Made by a program: the position numbers and the translations under genes
DNA from: an uncultured Lachnospiraceae bacterium
Lineage (GTDB): Bacteria > Bacillota > Clostridia > Lachnospirales > Lachnospiraceae
Assembly (NCBI GenBank): GCA_900550235.1
Contig: URRQ01000005.1
Coordinates: forward strand, 1 to 64,000
Direction of reading: 5' to 3'
Length of the DNA stretch: 64,000 bases
The notes under the pieces: model-generated
Told to the model about the DNA's origin: nothing
Seen by the model: only the letters and a program-made list of their open reading frames with translations
The model's database searches: none
Shown: piece after piece, positions 16,094 to 25,035 of the stretch
How the letters are laid out: the number at the start of each line of letters is the position of its first letter
Position numbering within the stretch: position 1 is the first letter of the stretch

Positions 16094-17950
16094 TTACGAT
16101 TGCTTTCCTCGCTTTTTGATTGCATAAAAAGTCAATGCCGCTCCTAGCGTTACTACAAACAACATCTTAGCAGATCCTGTTCCCGGAAGTTTTACTCCTA
16201 CTTGGTTTACTACAACCAAATTCCCAGAGCCATCTTGTAGATTCGTTTCTAGTTTTGATGTGTTCTCTTCAAATAATCCAGACAAAAATTGTTTGATATA
16301 TACCTCATATTCTAATGTTTTTAGCGTTTTTTCTGTTGCTCCGTTCCCTTTGACATAGTCATTTCTTTCATTTGTAAACGTCGGAATGACCTGAATTCTA
16401 ATCGGATCTAAAATTGGTCGATATCCGGCCGGAGCATCTGTTTCTTTTAACCAATACGTTCCTCCATCCAATCCATAGATTGTAAAAATTCCGTTTTTAT
16501 CAGATACGATTTCTACCGCATCAGCCGGAGCCTTTCCTCCTGTATGATCTGTTCCCCCTGTCGAATCTCGATTTATTACAATATAACCGGATTTTCCTTT
16601 TTTAACATATACTTCTTCTGTACAATCTTCATTTGAATATAAGCGAAACTTTGCGTCTGCAAGCTCTTTATCGTGGTTATTGACCTTCCGTCCATTCAAT
16701 TTGTATGTAAAACATACAACCGTATCCCATGGCGTTTCTCCCGTGCTTCCTTTCCCATCCGAATCCGGATTATTGGAAAACTCCAACTTCACATCATTTT
16801 CAAACCCTGGACGTCCTGTATCTTCTGCCGCATTTTCATTTAAAACAGCATCGTACCTCAACACAATCTTTTGCCCATATACATTTTCATTCTTTTCATT
16901 TTGATTCCGAAATTCTCGATCTACAATCGCTTTTAGATCAGCTATTTGAACTTGAAACGTTTCTCCTGCCTTCGGATTTATCCGAACTGTAAATTCATTC
17001 TTTTTCAATTCATATTTTTTCGAATCGAATTCATGATCTGAAATCGTGATTCTCACAGAATCCGGTAAAAAAGTCAATGCCTGATCCATCGCATCATGCC
17101 ACGCAAAATAATACGTATCATATCCATTCATGTTCGGTACTTTGGATTTATATTGATACGGTACCGTCTGTCCAATCTCAAAATCACCAATATCATTCCA
17201 ACCATCATTTCCGATTTGTTTCCGATTATCATCTTCCTGTATTTTTTTCTCAACAACAGGATAATCTGATTTAATTTGAATATTTACATTCGGGTTTGCA
17301 GTATTCACCATGCATAACGATGCAGCGCTATGCGTTCCCTGCACATTCGTTACTTCGTCCACTATATAGTATCCAAACGGCAACCCTGCAATCTTTACAC
17401 TTTGATTCTGCTTTTCGCTTGTTACCCGCACAACATCTCCGCCGATTCCTTGTGCCTTTATTTCATTTCTAACTTCTTCTACAAAATAGCGAAATTCACT
17501 ATATCGCCCTTCATTATTTTGTGCTATATCGCTCCCTTCCTTCTTATTGTTATTCATAGTCTGTATATAGTCGATCACCATATATTCTGTCACTTCATCT
17601 GCCGGTTTCGACAACTTACTTCCCACAATTTTTTTCAATACTGTTTCGTATTGCGGACAAAAGGTGTACTGAATGGATTCTCCGCCAACCGCATTTTCAG
17701 CATCAAATATCTGATATACATAAAACTCTTTTCCGACTAAGGTTTGCCCTTCATTCCCACAAATCCAAATACTGGCATCCCCTCTGCCAAAATCAGCCAC
17801 ACCATTCACAGTAGATACTGCAACAGCCTGCTTTGTTTTTGCTTTTTTATTCGTATCAGCAGCCAACACGTTTATATTACATGTATTTCCTAATAACAGT
17901 ATTGTTACAAGTATTATTGCATAAACATTTTTCATCATTCTATTCTTCAT
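16094..17950 (-). CDS. Backbone pilin with LPGTG signal and Cna-B domain
   Basis: Likely major shaft subunit. Signal peptide 1-30 (VTILLLGNTCNINVLAAD). The N-domain carries pilin-like beta folds; the KSDYPVVEKKI segment after the first domain is where the linking lysine of such pilins normally lies. A middle region (about 240-410) resembles an isopeptide-forming fimbrial domain. A Cna-B/SpaA domain follows (TYKLNGRKVNNHDKELADA to YWLKETDAPAGYRP), the latter being an E-box whose Glu promotes an internal isopeptide bond. Sorting signal LPGTG at 588-592, a helix and a KKRGKQS tail end the protein. Its ATG overlaps the adhesin stop by four bases with GGAGG ahead. Confidence 0.9.
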   Translation of the reverse strand: MKNRMMKNVYAIILVTILLLGNTCNINVLAADTNKKAKTKQAVAVSTVNGVADFGRGDASIWICGNEGQTLVGKEFYVYQIFDAENAVGGESIQYTFCPQYETVLKKIVGSKLSKPADEVTEYMVIDYIQTMNNNKKEGSDIAQNNEGRYSEFRYFVEEVRNEIKAQGIGGDVVRVTSEKQNQSVKIAGLPFGYYIVDEVTNVQGTHSAASLCMVNTANPNVNIQIKSDYPVVEKKIQEDDNRKQIGNDGWNDIGDFEIGQTVPYQYKSKVPNMNGYDTYYFAWHDAMDQALTFLPDSVRITISDHEFDSKKYELKKNEFTVRINPKAGETFQVQIADLKAIVDREFRNQNEKNENVYGQKIVLRYDAVLNENAAEDTGRPGFENDVKLEFSNNPDSDGKGSTGETPWDTVVCFTYKLNGRKVNNHDKELADAKFRLYSNEDCTEEVYVKKGKSGYIVINRDSTGGTDHTGGKAPADAVEIVSDKNGIFTIYGLDGGTYWLKETDAPAGYRPILDPIRIQVIPTFTNERNDYVKGNGATEKTLKTLEYEVYIKQFLSGLFEENTSKLETNLQDGSGNLVVVNQVGVKLPGTGSAKMLFVVTLGAALTFYAIKKRGKQS

Positions 17951-20394
17951 GCTTTATCCCTCCATGACATCATGCCAAATAAAATTAACAGTACTACAAT
18001 CAGAAGCATTGCAGACGACCCAGTAGCCGGTAATTTTTTTAGCGTCTCATTCTCAACGGAAATGACAACTTGACGATTTTTTTTCGTTCCCGTAACAGTA
18101 AATGGTCCATCCTCTTCCACATCATAAGCTTTCCCATTAACATATAGCAAAAAGTAATCTTGTACCGGAATGCTTTCTACGCGTATTTCATAGACTATCG
18201 GTTTCCCAAATAAATCCGTTGGCAAACGATACCCTCGAGGAGCTTTTGTTTCTCTCAGATAATAGGTTTCTCCTACCAAAAGATTTTCCATCCATAGTAT
18301 TCCGTTGCCATCTGTCACTGCCTTTTTCACTACATTCTCACAAGTTTTTTCCCTATACAAAGTAAATTCCGCTCCAGATAGCTTTTTCCCTTTTTCGTTC
18401 TTTTTGTGTATCTTTATCGCAAAAGGAGCCGTCCGATTCTCTACTTCCACCTGTATCTGCCCATCTTCTGTCACTTGAAATCGAACCTCACCAGTTTCAG
18501 TATCGCCTTGAGATAACAATCTAACCTTGTTATCTTGATCCACCTCAAATGATATCTCCTTCTCATTCAAAAGATATCCATCTGCAGCAGCCACTTCTCG
18601 CAATGTATGAATCCCACGTCTCACACCTCGGATTTTTAATTTCCCATTTTCGTCAGTACTTAGAATTTCTTTACGTCCATCCGGCATAGTATATTCAAAT
18701 TTCACTTCCGGTATTTTTATATCTGTTCCTTCTTGATATTTCACCAATTCCAAACACAACTCTGTTTCTTCTATTTTCGGTTCCTGATATGTATTCACAA
18801 CACATCCCGTTCCGTTTGGCGTAATCCTTACTACGAAAATCTCTTGATTCAACAAGTAACCTTCCGGCGGTTTTGTTTCTTGTATCGTTACTGTTCCAAG
18901 AGGAAGTACAGATTCATTCGATGAATTTTTGAAAAGAGGAGCACCCTTCACAAGAAATTCTTCTTTGTATTTTGCAACTCCATTTTTATCTGTGGCAAAT
19001 ACCCAACTTCTTATCGGCTTTTTCCCCAGCTGTTTTGGATCCATATTTTCTTCCCATAAGCCAGCATAAAAATGAACTGTAAATTTCGCATGCTCCAAAC
19101 TTCCATAAAATGGAGCCTCTTCAACATGTTCTTTCTGCGCTATCTTACGCAACAAAATCTCAATCGGAGCATACTGAGGATAATCCGATAATTCAACAGT
19201 TGTTGTTATCCCCGGTGTTACTTGCACAGTTTGAACCTCCGAATTTAACGCAAATCCCATAGGCGCTTTCAATTCCTTCACATAATATGTACCTGTTTGA
19301 AGCGTAAGCGTATTACTTACCCCCTGATCATCTGTTTCTAATCTTCCTACTTCACCAGTTAAAACACCGGAAGCCTCTTGGTATTTTGTATATACCCCAA
19401 ACTGAGCGCCTTTAAATGAGTAGCATTCATTTCGACTTGACAGTTCCGGTTCTGAAGAAACTTTCTTTAATTTCAGATTTCCATTAGGTTTATAAGTATA
19501 AAACGCAAGATCCTGGTTATCTGCTCTTGGAGCTCGTAATAGATGTACTTCGAATCCCTCTGGTGCATCCGGATAATTTTTCTCAAGATATTCAATAAAC
19601 CGTTGTCCATAGCCAAATGTGTTATCTTCATTCCGATTCGCAACCGATACTGCCAATGCTGTTCTACGATAATGAGTTCCATCATTCAGCGATTCTTTAT
19701 CTTGCCCTTTTCCTCCGGAAGTATTCGGCTTTGGCCCTATGTCAGCAGGCCCACCCCAGCCATAATACATTACTTTTCTCATTAGCCTGGATATCTCGGA
19801 ATTCTTATCTGTTTGTTTTGTAAAAACATTTGTTTCTGTTAACATCTCATTCACCTCTGGAGAATCCAATTGATGTTGTGCACACATCGCATGTTTTCGT
19901 CCTTCTTCGGTTTGTATTTCAAAATAACCCACTCGCAGTAACCCATTATTATATTTCGTAGATTTTTCTACCAATTTATACTTTTTTCCAGCTTTTAGCA
20001 TTGCCCGCCCTTGTTCTCTATGAATCGCAACTCTAATCTCCGGAAGCCTGACAGTTTCTTCCAACAAATATCGCTCATCATCCAAATTGGCATGAAATAT
20101 ATATTCATCTCGATTTGTAATCGACAAATCAAATTCCGGCTCCCAATGAACTTTCACCGCTACACATGTTTTGTCTGAAAGAATTGCATGTACTTCTTCC
20201 GGAAATATTGATTCCAATTGTTCTTCGTTTGGCTTTGCGCTATATATATATTCTTCTTTTCTCAATTTTTCAAAAGATGTGATTTTCTCTTTTTCTGTAT
20301 TTTTTTCTGCTCGCGCATAAAGATTTTGAAAAATTAATAGCACGACAAAAGCAATTGCTGCAAAAGATAAAAAGCAGAGTTTATTTTTTCCCAT
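17947..20394 (-). CDS. Pilus tip adhesin with candidate thioester domain, LPATG
   Basis: The largest subunit (815 residues), first of the pilus proteins. Signal anchor at 5-27. Residues about 150-290 resemble a thioester domain: Cys171 in AMCAQHQ, the YYGWGGP turn at 210-216 and a THYRRTALAVS helix, as in Cpa of group A Streptococcus, where a Cys-Gln thioester binds host surfaces covalently. Four Cna-B/SpaA repeats follow, each ending in an E-box (YYVKELKAPMGF, VTIQETKPPEGY, HTLREVAAADGY, YYLRETKAPRGY). LPATG lies at 788-792 before a helix and WRDKA tail. GGAGG precedes the ATG. The partner Gln of the thioester was not fixed. Confidence 0.85.
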   Translation of the reverse strand: MGKNKLCFLSFAAIAFVVLLIFQNLYARAEKNTEKEKITSFEKLRKEEYIYSAKPNEEQLESIFPEEVHAILSDKTCVAVKVHWEPEFDLSITNRDEYIFHANLDDERYLLEETVRLPEIRVAIHREQGRAMLKAGKKYKLVEKSTKYNNGLLRVGYFEIQTEEGRKHAMCAQHQLDSPEVNEMLTETNVFTKQTDKNSEISRLMRKVMYYGWGGPADIGPKPNTSGGKGQDKESLNDGTHYRRTALAVSVANRNEDNTFGYGQRFIEYLEKNYPDAPEGFEVHLLRAPRADNQDLAFYTYKPNGNLKLKKVSSEPELSSRNECYSFKGAQFGVYTKYQEASGVLTGEVGRLETDDQGVSNTLTLQTGTYYVKELKAPMGFALNSEVQTVQVTPGITTTVELSDYPQYAPIEILLRKIAQKEHVEEAPFYGSLEHAKFTVHFYAGLWEENMDPKQLGKKPIRSWVFATDKNGVAKYKEEFLVKGAPLFKNSSNESVLPLGTVTIQETKPPEGYLLNQEIFVVRITPNGTGCVVNTYQEPKIEETELCLELVKYQEGTDIKIPEVKFEYTMPDGRKEILSTDENGKLKIRGVRRGIHTLREVAAADGYLLNEKEISFEVDQDNKVRLLSQGDTETGEVRFQVTEDGQIQVEVENRTAPFAIKIHKKNEKGKKLSGAEFTLYREKTCENVVKKAVTDGNGILWMENLLVGETYYLRETKAPRGYRLPTDLFGKPIVYEIRVESIPVQDYFLLYVNGKAYDVEEDGPFTVTGTKKNRQVVISVENETLKKLPATGSSAMLLIVVLLILFGMMSWRDKA

Positions 20395-20421
20395 CCTCCG
20401 TCTTTCCTCCCTTCCACTTCA

Positions 20422-20570
20422 CTACATACACAATGTTTTTGTCTGTGCATTATAATAATAAACATGGTCTGATAACACTTCTTCATCCTCTACCTGCGTC
20501 TCATTAATATCTCGAATCGTCTCCTCAATCTCTTTCTTTTTCGGAGCCATACTTTCCGCTAAAATAATCA
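20422..20570 (-). CDS. DUF5688 family protein, 3' exon
   Basis: The last 49 codons of the DUF5688 gene, separated from the rest by the group II intron. It reads ILAESMAPKKKEIEE and the family's C-terminal block NETQVEDEEVLSDHVYYY. Two bases plus 48 sense codons plus stop complete the 727-base 5' exon, giving 876 bases and 291 residues with no frame break. It ends 27 bases before the tip adhesin start. Confidence 0.8.
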
Positions 20571-20631
20571 ATAGCGATAGGTAAGGTCTGAGTAGTGTTC
20601 TCACACCACTTTCCACCTTTTCCCCCGCTCC

Positions 20632-20666
20632 GCACCGTACGTGAGACTTTCACCTCATACGGCGCT
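20632..20666 (-). ncRNA. Group II intron domain V catalytic hairpin
   Basis: Starts AGCGCCGTATGAG, has the GTGAAA tetraloop-type tip, and returns as CTCACGTACGGTGC. This is the most conserved group II hairpin and holds the catalytic metal site. Confidence 0.9.
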
Positions 20667-20684
20667 CCATCAAATTAAACCTAT

Positions 20685-22502
20685 TTACTCTATAATGGTA
20701 TTACCGACTAGAATTCGATAACTATTGGTCTTTTTCAGCGCATTTTTGTTCCACAATCCTTCACTTAACAGCTTTTCTATTAGCTCCTTTGCTCGTGCTA
20801 TGTCCTTCGTATGAATCAGCTCGTAAGCATCTCTCGAGACGATGTCTATATTTCTGTAGCCATCTCCACCATTGGGATATATTTTATGCACTCGCATATC
20901 GTACACTGTAAGTTGTTTCTTGGTGATTGCACATTTACCTTTTTGTGCAGATACCCTAGAAATACGATTGTCATTCAGCTCAATAGACTCATGTTGTAAC
21001 GGATTCTCCGCTAGGTATCGAAAGATAACCTCAAGATGAGTTAGCCTTTTGTGAATCAACTGTCTTCCTTTCTCTGTATAGTTGCATGTCTCCTGTTTGA
21101 ATCCATAAGGGATTGTAAAAGTAACCGCATATATTGGGTCAATAACAACTGTTCCTATAAGATAGCGTCTGCCGTGATAATTACCATACCTACGCTTCTG
21201 GAATTCCGACAGCGGTGGTCCTATTTTGCCGTGTGACCGTGTTATGTGTTTCAGGGTTTTGAGTAGATGAAAATAAATCTCCCAAAAATCTTTGCTTACC
21301 CTCGTTGCTACACAATAGTAATTGTGCATTCCTTGGATTTTCATATTTAGGTTACGCGCTTTATCCTCATTGCCTCTGGCATCCCAAAGTGCTTTTCGGA
21401 GTTTATCCGTGACCTTTTTCTTTGCTTTGTCCGACATATGAGAAATAATTACATTCTGTTTAGGTCTTTCCTCTAGTTTGATTTTAAATCCTAAAAACTC
21501 CGAGTAGTGCCTACACAGATTTGTTATTTTACTCTTTTCGGGACTTGTCTCAAGATGCAACCTTTCCATCAACCATTTTTCAACAGCTAACTTCACTCGC
21601 TTGGCGTCATTCTTGTTTCTGCAAAAGATTTTAAAATCATCTGCATACCGCACAAGATACATTTCTTTCAGTTTCGTTTTCTTCAATGCCGTGCACCTGT
21701 CTCCATCCCAGCGGTATGGAAACTTACTCGGAAATGTTTCCCACTGATTACTAATCCACCAGTCAAGCTCATTCAGCACGATATTGGAAAGTAGTGGTGA
21801 TAAAATACCGCCCTGTGGTGTTCCTTTGCTTGGAACTCCCTCTCCCTGTATTGGTGCCTTTAAGAGCTTACTTATTACACATAGTAGATTTTTATCGTGG
21901 ATACCCAGTGACCATATCTGTTTCAGCAGTTTAGAGTGGTCTACATTATCGAAAAATCCTTTAATGTCGATATCCACTACATATTCAAGTTTTACTGTAA
22001 ATGCCAAAAATCGAAATCTGCTGATTGCGTGGTGCGTATTTCGGTTTGGACGGAAACCATAACTATGCTTGTGAAACTTAGCTTCGCATATCGGTTCCAT
22101 CACTTGAAGAATACATTGCTGAATCAAGCGGTCTTCAATGGTAGGAATTCCTAACGGTCTTTCCTTTCCATTGTCCTTGGGAATCATGACACGCCTAACT
22201 GGATGTGGTTTGTAGTTTGCCAGCCTATGCTGAACATAATCTACCAAAACGTCATTTCCCTGTTGCGCTATCTGTTCGATTGTACCCATATTTGTGCCAG
22301 GAGTTCGGCTTCCCTTGTTTTGCTTAATCCGTCTATACGCAAGTGCTATATTCTGCGGATTTGCTATAAGCGACATAAGGTCGGTAAATATTGCACCCTG
22401 TTTACTTTTTACATATAAGCCATCAAACACATCTTGAATTGCGTAGTATTCATTACGCCTTAAAACCTTGTTTTCTCTTTTCTTTGCCGTTTGGTCAGTC
22501 AT
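20685..22502 (-). CDS. ltrA: Group II intron reverse transcriptase/maturase
   Basis: The 605-residue intron-encoded protein helps fold and splice its intron and copies it into new sites. Reverse transcriptase blocks run from about residue 40 to 330: the IPKDNGKERPLGIPTIEDRL region, the GFRPNRNTHHAI block, DIDIKGFFDNVDH, GTPQGGILSPLL and the catalytic YADD at 286-289. The maturase (X) domain follows (about 370-470). The C terminus (GKCAITKKQL, VHKIYPNGGDGY, then a late His) looks like an HNH endonuclease with reduced zinc cysteines, so DNA cutting is uncertain. The reading frame is full length. The GGAG site lies very close to the ATG. Confidence 0.95.
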   Translation of the reverse strand: MTDQTAKKRENKVLRRNEYYAIQDVFDGLYVKSKQGAIFTDLMSLIANPQNIALAYRRIKQNKGSRTPGTNMGTIEQIAQQGNDVLVDYVQHRLANYKPHPVRRVMIPKDNGKERPLGIPTIEDRLIQQCILQVMEPICEAKFHKHSYGFRPNRNTHHAISRFRFLAFTVKLEYVVDIDIKGFFDNVDHSKLLKQIWSLGIHDKNLLCVISKLLKAPIQGEGVPSKGTPQGGILSPLLSNIVLNELDWWISNQWETFPSKFPYRWDGDRCTALKKTKLKEMYLVRYADDFKIFCRNKNDAKRVKLAVEKWLMERLHLETSPEKSKITNLCRHYSEFLGFKIKLEERPKQNVIISHMSDKAKKKVTDKLRKALWDARGNEDKARNLNMKIQGMHNYYCVATRVSKDFWEIYFHLLKTLKHITRSHGKIGPPLSEFQKRRYGNYHGRRYLIGTVVIDPIYAVTFTIPYGFKQETCNYTEKGRQLIHKRLTHLEVIFRYLAENPLQHESIELNDNRISRVSAQKGKCAITKKQLTVYDMRVHKIYPNGGDGYRNIDIVSRDAYELIHTKDIARAKELIEKLLSEGLWNKNALKKTNSYRILVGNTIIE

Positions 22503-23208
22503 CTCCTTTGTGAAGATTCCTTCTCTTAGTCATACTCGAACCCAAAACACTTTTACCATTATTAAGTTTTAATGAATTAATCTGACTTGGGGCTATCCCT
22601 CCACGGCTTATTATCACCGCTTCACAGGTATGTTGCCCCTACTCTCACTGACATAAACTGTGTTACCACAGACCGCTTCAAAGGACTTGCACTTCCTAAG
22701 CGTTGTCAGCTTTCCCCGTTCCTATTTTCCTATCTGTACATATACCCTTAGGCGCTCTCTTTAAGCCTGTAAGCTTGGTAGTGCCTGTAACACTACATGG
22801 ATTTTCATAACGAATGTCTTACTCACCCACACTTACCTGACGTCACGTCATCAATGCATTTCTACATTGCTATTTTTTAGACCCTTTTCTTCAAGAGTTC
22901 GCCAGTTGCCCCAGTATAGGCAACATTCTCGCCATAGGTATTTTATAGACTTCCGACCTATCATCCACTCGACCACCTCTGGTTCGCAGTTCCTCGCCAT
23001 TACGCGTTAGGGTGGTTCTCAGCCGACTTCACCGAGCTTATAACCCCTCACAATGTGCAACTGTGAGACGCTATTCGGAGTATCAAAGGAGGCGTTTCAA
23101 GGCGTTACCCTGTCATTCCACCTCTCGGAAAATAAGTTGTTGTCACAACTAGTAAAACTAATTGCAACCCTCGCCCTTTGTTTATTTATGCGGCGAAACG
23201 GGTCGCAC

Positions 23209-23935
23209 CTTCATGTACACTACTTGGTATGATGTAAAAGTTTTCACGTATTGTTTGATATACCATTTCCAATACCCCATCATAGAAAATGCATACCGCG
23301 CCAAAACTATTTTCTTCATTGCTCATTACATACATAAAGTCTTCTTCTGATTCTTCCTCCAATCCTATCATGCTTGCCAACACATCTTTCATACAACTTA
23401 GTTTTGCCGGCAACAATTTTTTTACATTTTTTTCTGCCTCTTTAAATACCTCCTCCTTTGTTACATTCCACAATTTTAAATGCTCATCTCGAATAAGCAA
23501 CGTTGCTGTATGCCCATTGTTCAAACGCAAAAGTACATAGCAAACTATTGCAAGATCTACAACTTCACGAAAAGGAACATGTTTTAGCAATTCTTCATTT
23601 CGATCTCTATTGATCACTTTATAGACAATAAAGCGTTTAATATCGTCAAAAGATTGAATAAATGCCGTTTCCCATGATTGTCGAAAACGAATCTGTTCGT
23701 AACATGCAAGAATACTTTTTGCAATTTGTTCTAGTGGCTCTCCATTTAAAAACTCTTTATAATATTCCTCAAGATAAATTGTAGGAGAAATATTGATCCC
23801 CTTTTCAGCCATCATGATTCCTCTTCGCTCGCAGCTGTTGTTTTTGATCGCAACATGTGTACGTACCATAACATTTTCCGCAACGCAACCTTTTACTTTC
23901 CTCTCAACTTCATTTACAAATTGATGATAAGTCAT
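23209..23935 (-). CDS. DUF5688 family protein, 5' exon
   Basis: First 242 codons plus one base of a DUF5688 protein, a family of unknown function common in Lachnospiraceae. Recognisable parts are the N-terminal YHQFVNEVERKVK, the NISPTIYLEEYYKEF block and the FYIIPSSVHE block just before the break. If the intron is not removed, translation runs seven residues into it and stops at 23186, giving 249 residues without the conserved C terminus. AAGGAG precedes the ATG, and a good promoter lies 112 bases upstream. It is the first gene of the probable pilus transcript. Confidence 0.82.
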
Positions 23936-24046
23936 ATAAACTCCTTCCTCATACGGAGTCCATCTAAAATTGTCTTGAATGTGACGCGAAATGCATCCTT
24001 GAATTTAATAAGAATTAAATTGAATATAGAATATTATGTAAGGCTT

Positions 24047-24075
24047 ATTATATGCGATGTCTTCTTTTTTTGCAA
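24047..24075 (-). promoter_or_regulatory. Sigma-A promoter of the DUF5688-pilus unit
   Basis: TTGCAA (24070-24075), exactly 17 bases, then a perfect TATAAT (24047-24052) on the minus strand. No comparable promoter was found between the split gene and the adhesin, which are 27 bases apart. Confidence 0.7.
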
Positions 24076-24123
24076 GTGTTTTCGCTTCGCATCTGCATAT
24101 TTTACTTTTTCTTTATTTTTTAC

Positions 24124-24152
24124 TCGCATATTCCTTTATTCTTCGTTATAAT
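24124..24152 (+). promoter_or_regulatory. Promoter of the zinc-ribbon gene
   Basis: A perfect -10 TATAAT at 24147-24152 with only a weak -35 (TCGCAT) 17 bases upstream; the ATG lies 35 bases beyond the -10. It is divergent from the DUF5688 promoter. Confidence 0.5.
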
Positions 24153-24186
24153 ACATTATGAGCAAGAAAAAAGGAGGCAAATACTT

Positions 24187-24993
24187 ATGAAATGTTCCCG
24201 CTGTGGTGCAGAAATGAAAATAAAAAATATTCAAACCGGCACAGATCGACATGGCAATCCGATTTACCATAAATACGCTTTTTGCTATAACTGTAAAATA
24301 AAACGCGATCTTGAAAAAAGACGAACTTCAAATTCGTCCAAACGTCAAAAACGAAAAAAGAAGAAAAAGCTCATTCTTTCATTGAGTCTGCTGCTATTTC
24401 TTCTCCTTGCAATTGTAGCCGGATTCTTTTTCTATAAAAAGTACAAAACTGATAAAACTGCTCAAGAAAATAAGTCCGTTATAACAAATACTCGGAAAAA
24501 TCTAATTGAACCAAAAGATTACAATGATATTAAAATCGGAATGTCACAAGATGAAATCTTAGATATTATAGGAACAGATGGAAGTCTTCTCTCCAAAACT
24601 ACCATGGACTCTGCCGTTTTAGAACGGTATCAATGGATCACTCAAGATGGAAGCGGTACTGTTCTTCTTACCTTTTTAGACAGTAAACTTATCAGCCTCT
24701 CACAAACAGGAATGAAAGATGCTGAGCTCTCAAAAATATCAGACAAGGAACTATCACAAGCAAAATCCGGAATGACGATTGAAGAAATATCCAATATTTT
24801 TGGAAATTCCGGAATTCGTATTTCCGAAACAATACATGACGGTGTTACAACTTCTGTTTATTGTTGGCAACATAGTAAAACAGGAATGCTATATTCCGCA
24901 GTGTTTGTAGACGGAAAACTTCAACACATCCGCTCTTCCCAAAGCAGTCTTCCAAATCAAACCAACACTTCCTCAGCTGTTGAGTCACAATAA
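24187..24993 (+). CDS. Zinc-ribbon membrane protein with SmpA-like repeats
   Basis: Function unknown. The 268-residue protein begins with a zinc ribbon (CSRCGAEM at 3-10, CYNCK near 36), a very basic stretch (KRQKRKKKKK), and one membrane helix (about 61-81). The outer part has two repeats with the pattern DYNDIKIGMSQDEILDIIG and AKSGMTIEEISNIFG, each followed by a beta strand pair with YQW/YCW; this resembles SmpA/OmlA or BLIP-like folds used for protein contacts. The start at 24187 has AAGGAGG ahead; a longer reading from 24052 would add a hydrophobic stretch without a binding site. Terminator follows directly. Confidence 0.75.
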   Translation: MKCSRCGAEMKIKNIQTGTDRHGNPIYHKYAFCYNCKIKRDLEKRRTSNSSKRQKRKKKKKLILSLSLLLFLLLAIVAGFFFYKKYKTDKTAQENKSVITNTRKNLIEPKDYNDIKIGMSQDEILDIIGTDGSLLSKTTMDSAVLERYQWITQDGSGTVLLTFLDSKLISLSQTGMKDAELSKISDKELSQAKSGMTIEEISNIFGNSGIRISETIHDGVTTSVYCWQHSKTGMLYSAVFVDGKLQHIRSSQSSLPNQTNTSSAVESQ

Positions 24994-24997
24994 TCAC

Positions 24998-25029
24998 AAA
25001 AAAAGAATGCACACTGTGCATTCTTTTTT
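24998..25029. terminator. Bidirectional terminator between zinc-ribbon gene and efp
   Basis: An 8-bp core stem GAATGCAC / GTGCATTC with loop ACT, extended by A/T pairs on both sides, between two convergent genes. Confidence 0.88.
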
Positions 25030-25035
25030 GATTCA

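Larger units (their letters stand above)
20571..23208 (-). mobile_element. Group II intron (2638 bases) inside a DUF5688 gene
   Basis: A self-splicing retroelement with all end features. The 5' end reads GTGCGACCCG (consensus GUGYG). Domain V (20632-20666) has the AGC triad, GTGAAA loop and CACGTACGG strand. Domain VI (20573-20629) pairs AGCG with CGCT at its base and bulges an A at 20578, seven bases before a terminal AT, as expected for lariat formation. The reverse transcriptase lies in domain IV. With these ends the flanking exons join in frame to a normal family sequence. The upstream 700 bases (22503-23208) hold domains I-III. Intact ORF and ends suggest a mobile, splicing copy. Confidence 0.93.

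Noticed and set aside
20575..20590. Alternative 3' intron ends (after CTTAC or after CTTACC)
   Set aside because: Either the exon frame breaks or the end is not AY; the end at 20571 satisfies frame, AT terminus and the branch-A distance together.
22780..22850. Possible EBS1/EBS2 matches to the 5' exon (ATTCGTT and CACTAC)
   Set aside because: They occur in the wrong 5'-3' order for group II domain I and one lies in a hairpin; not claimed.
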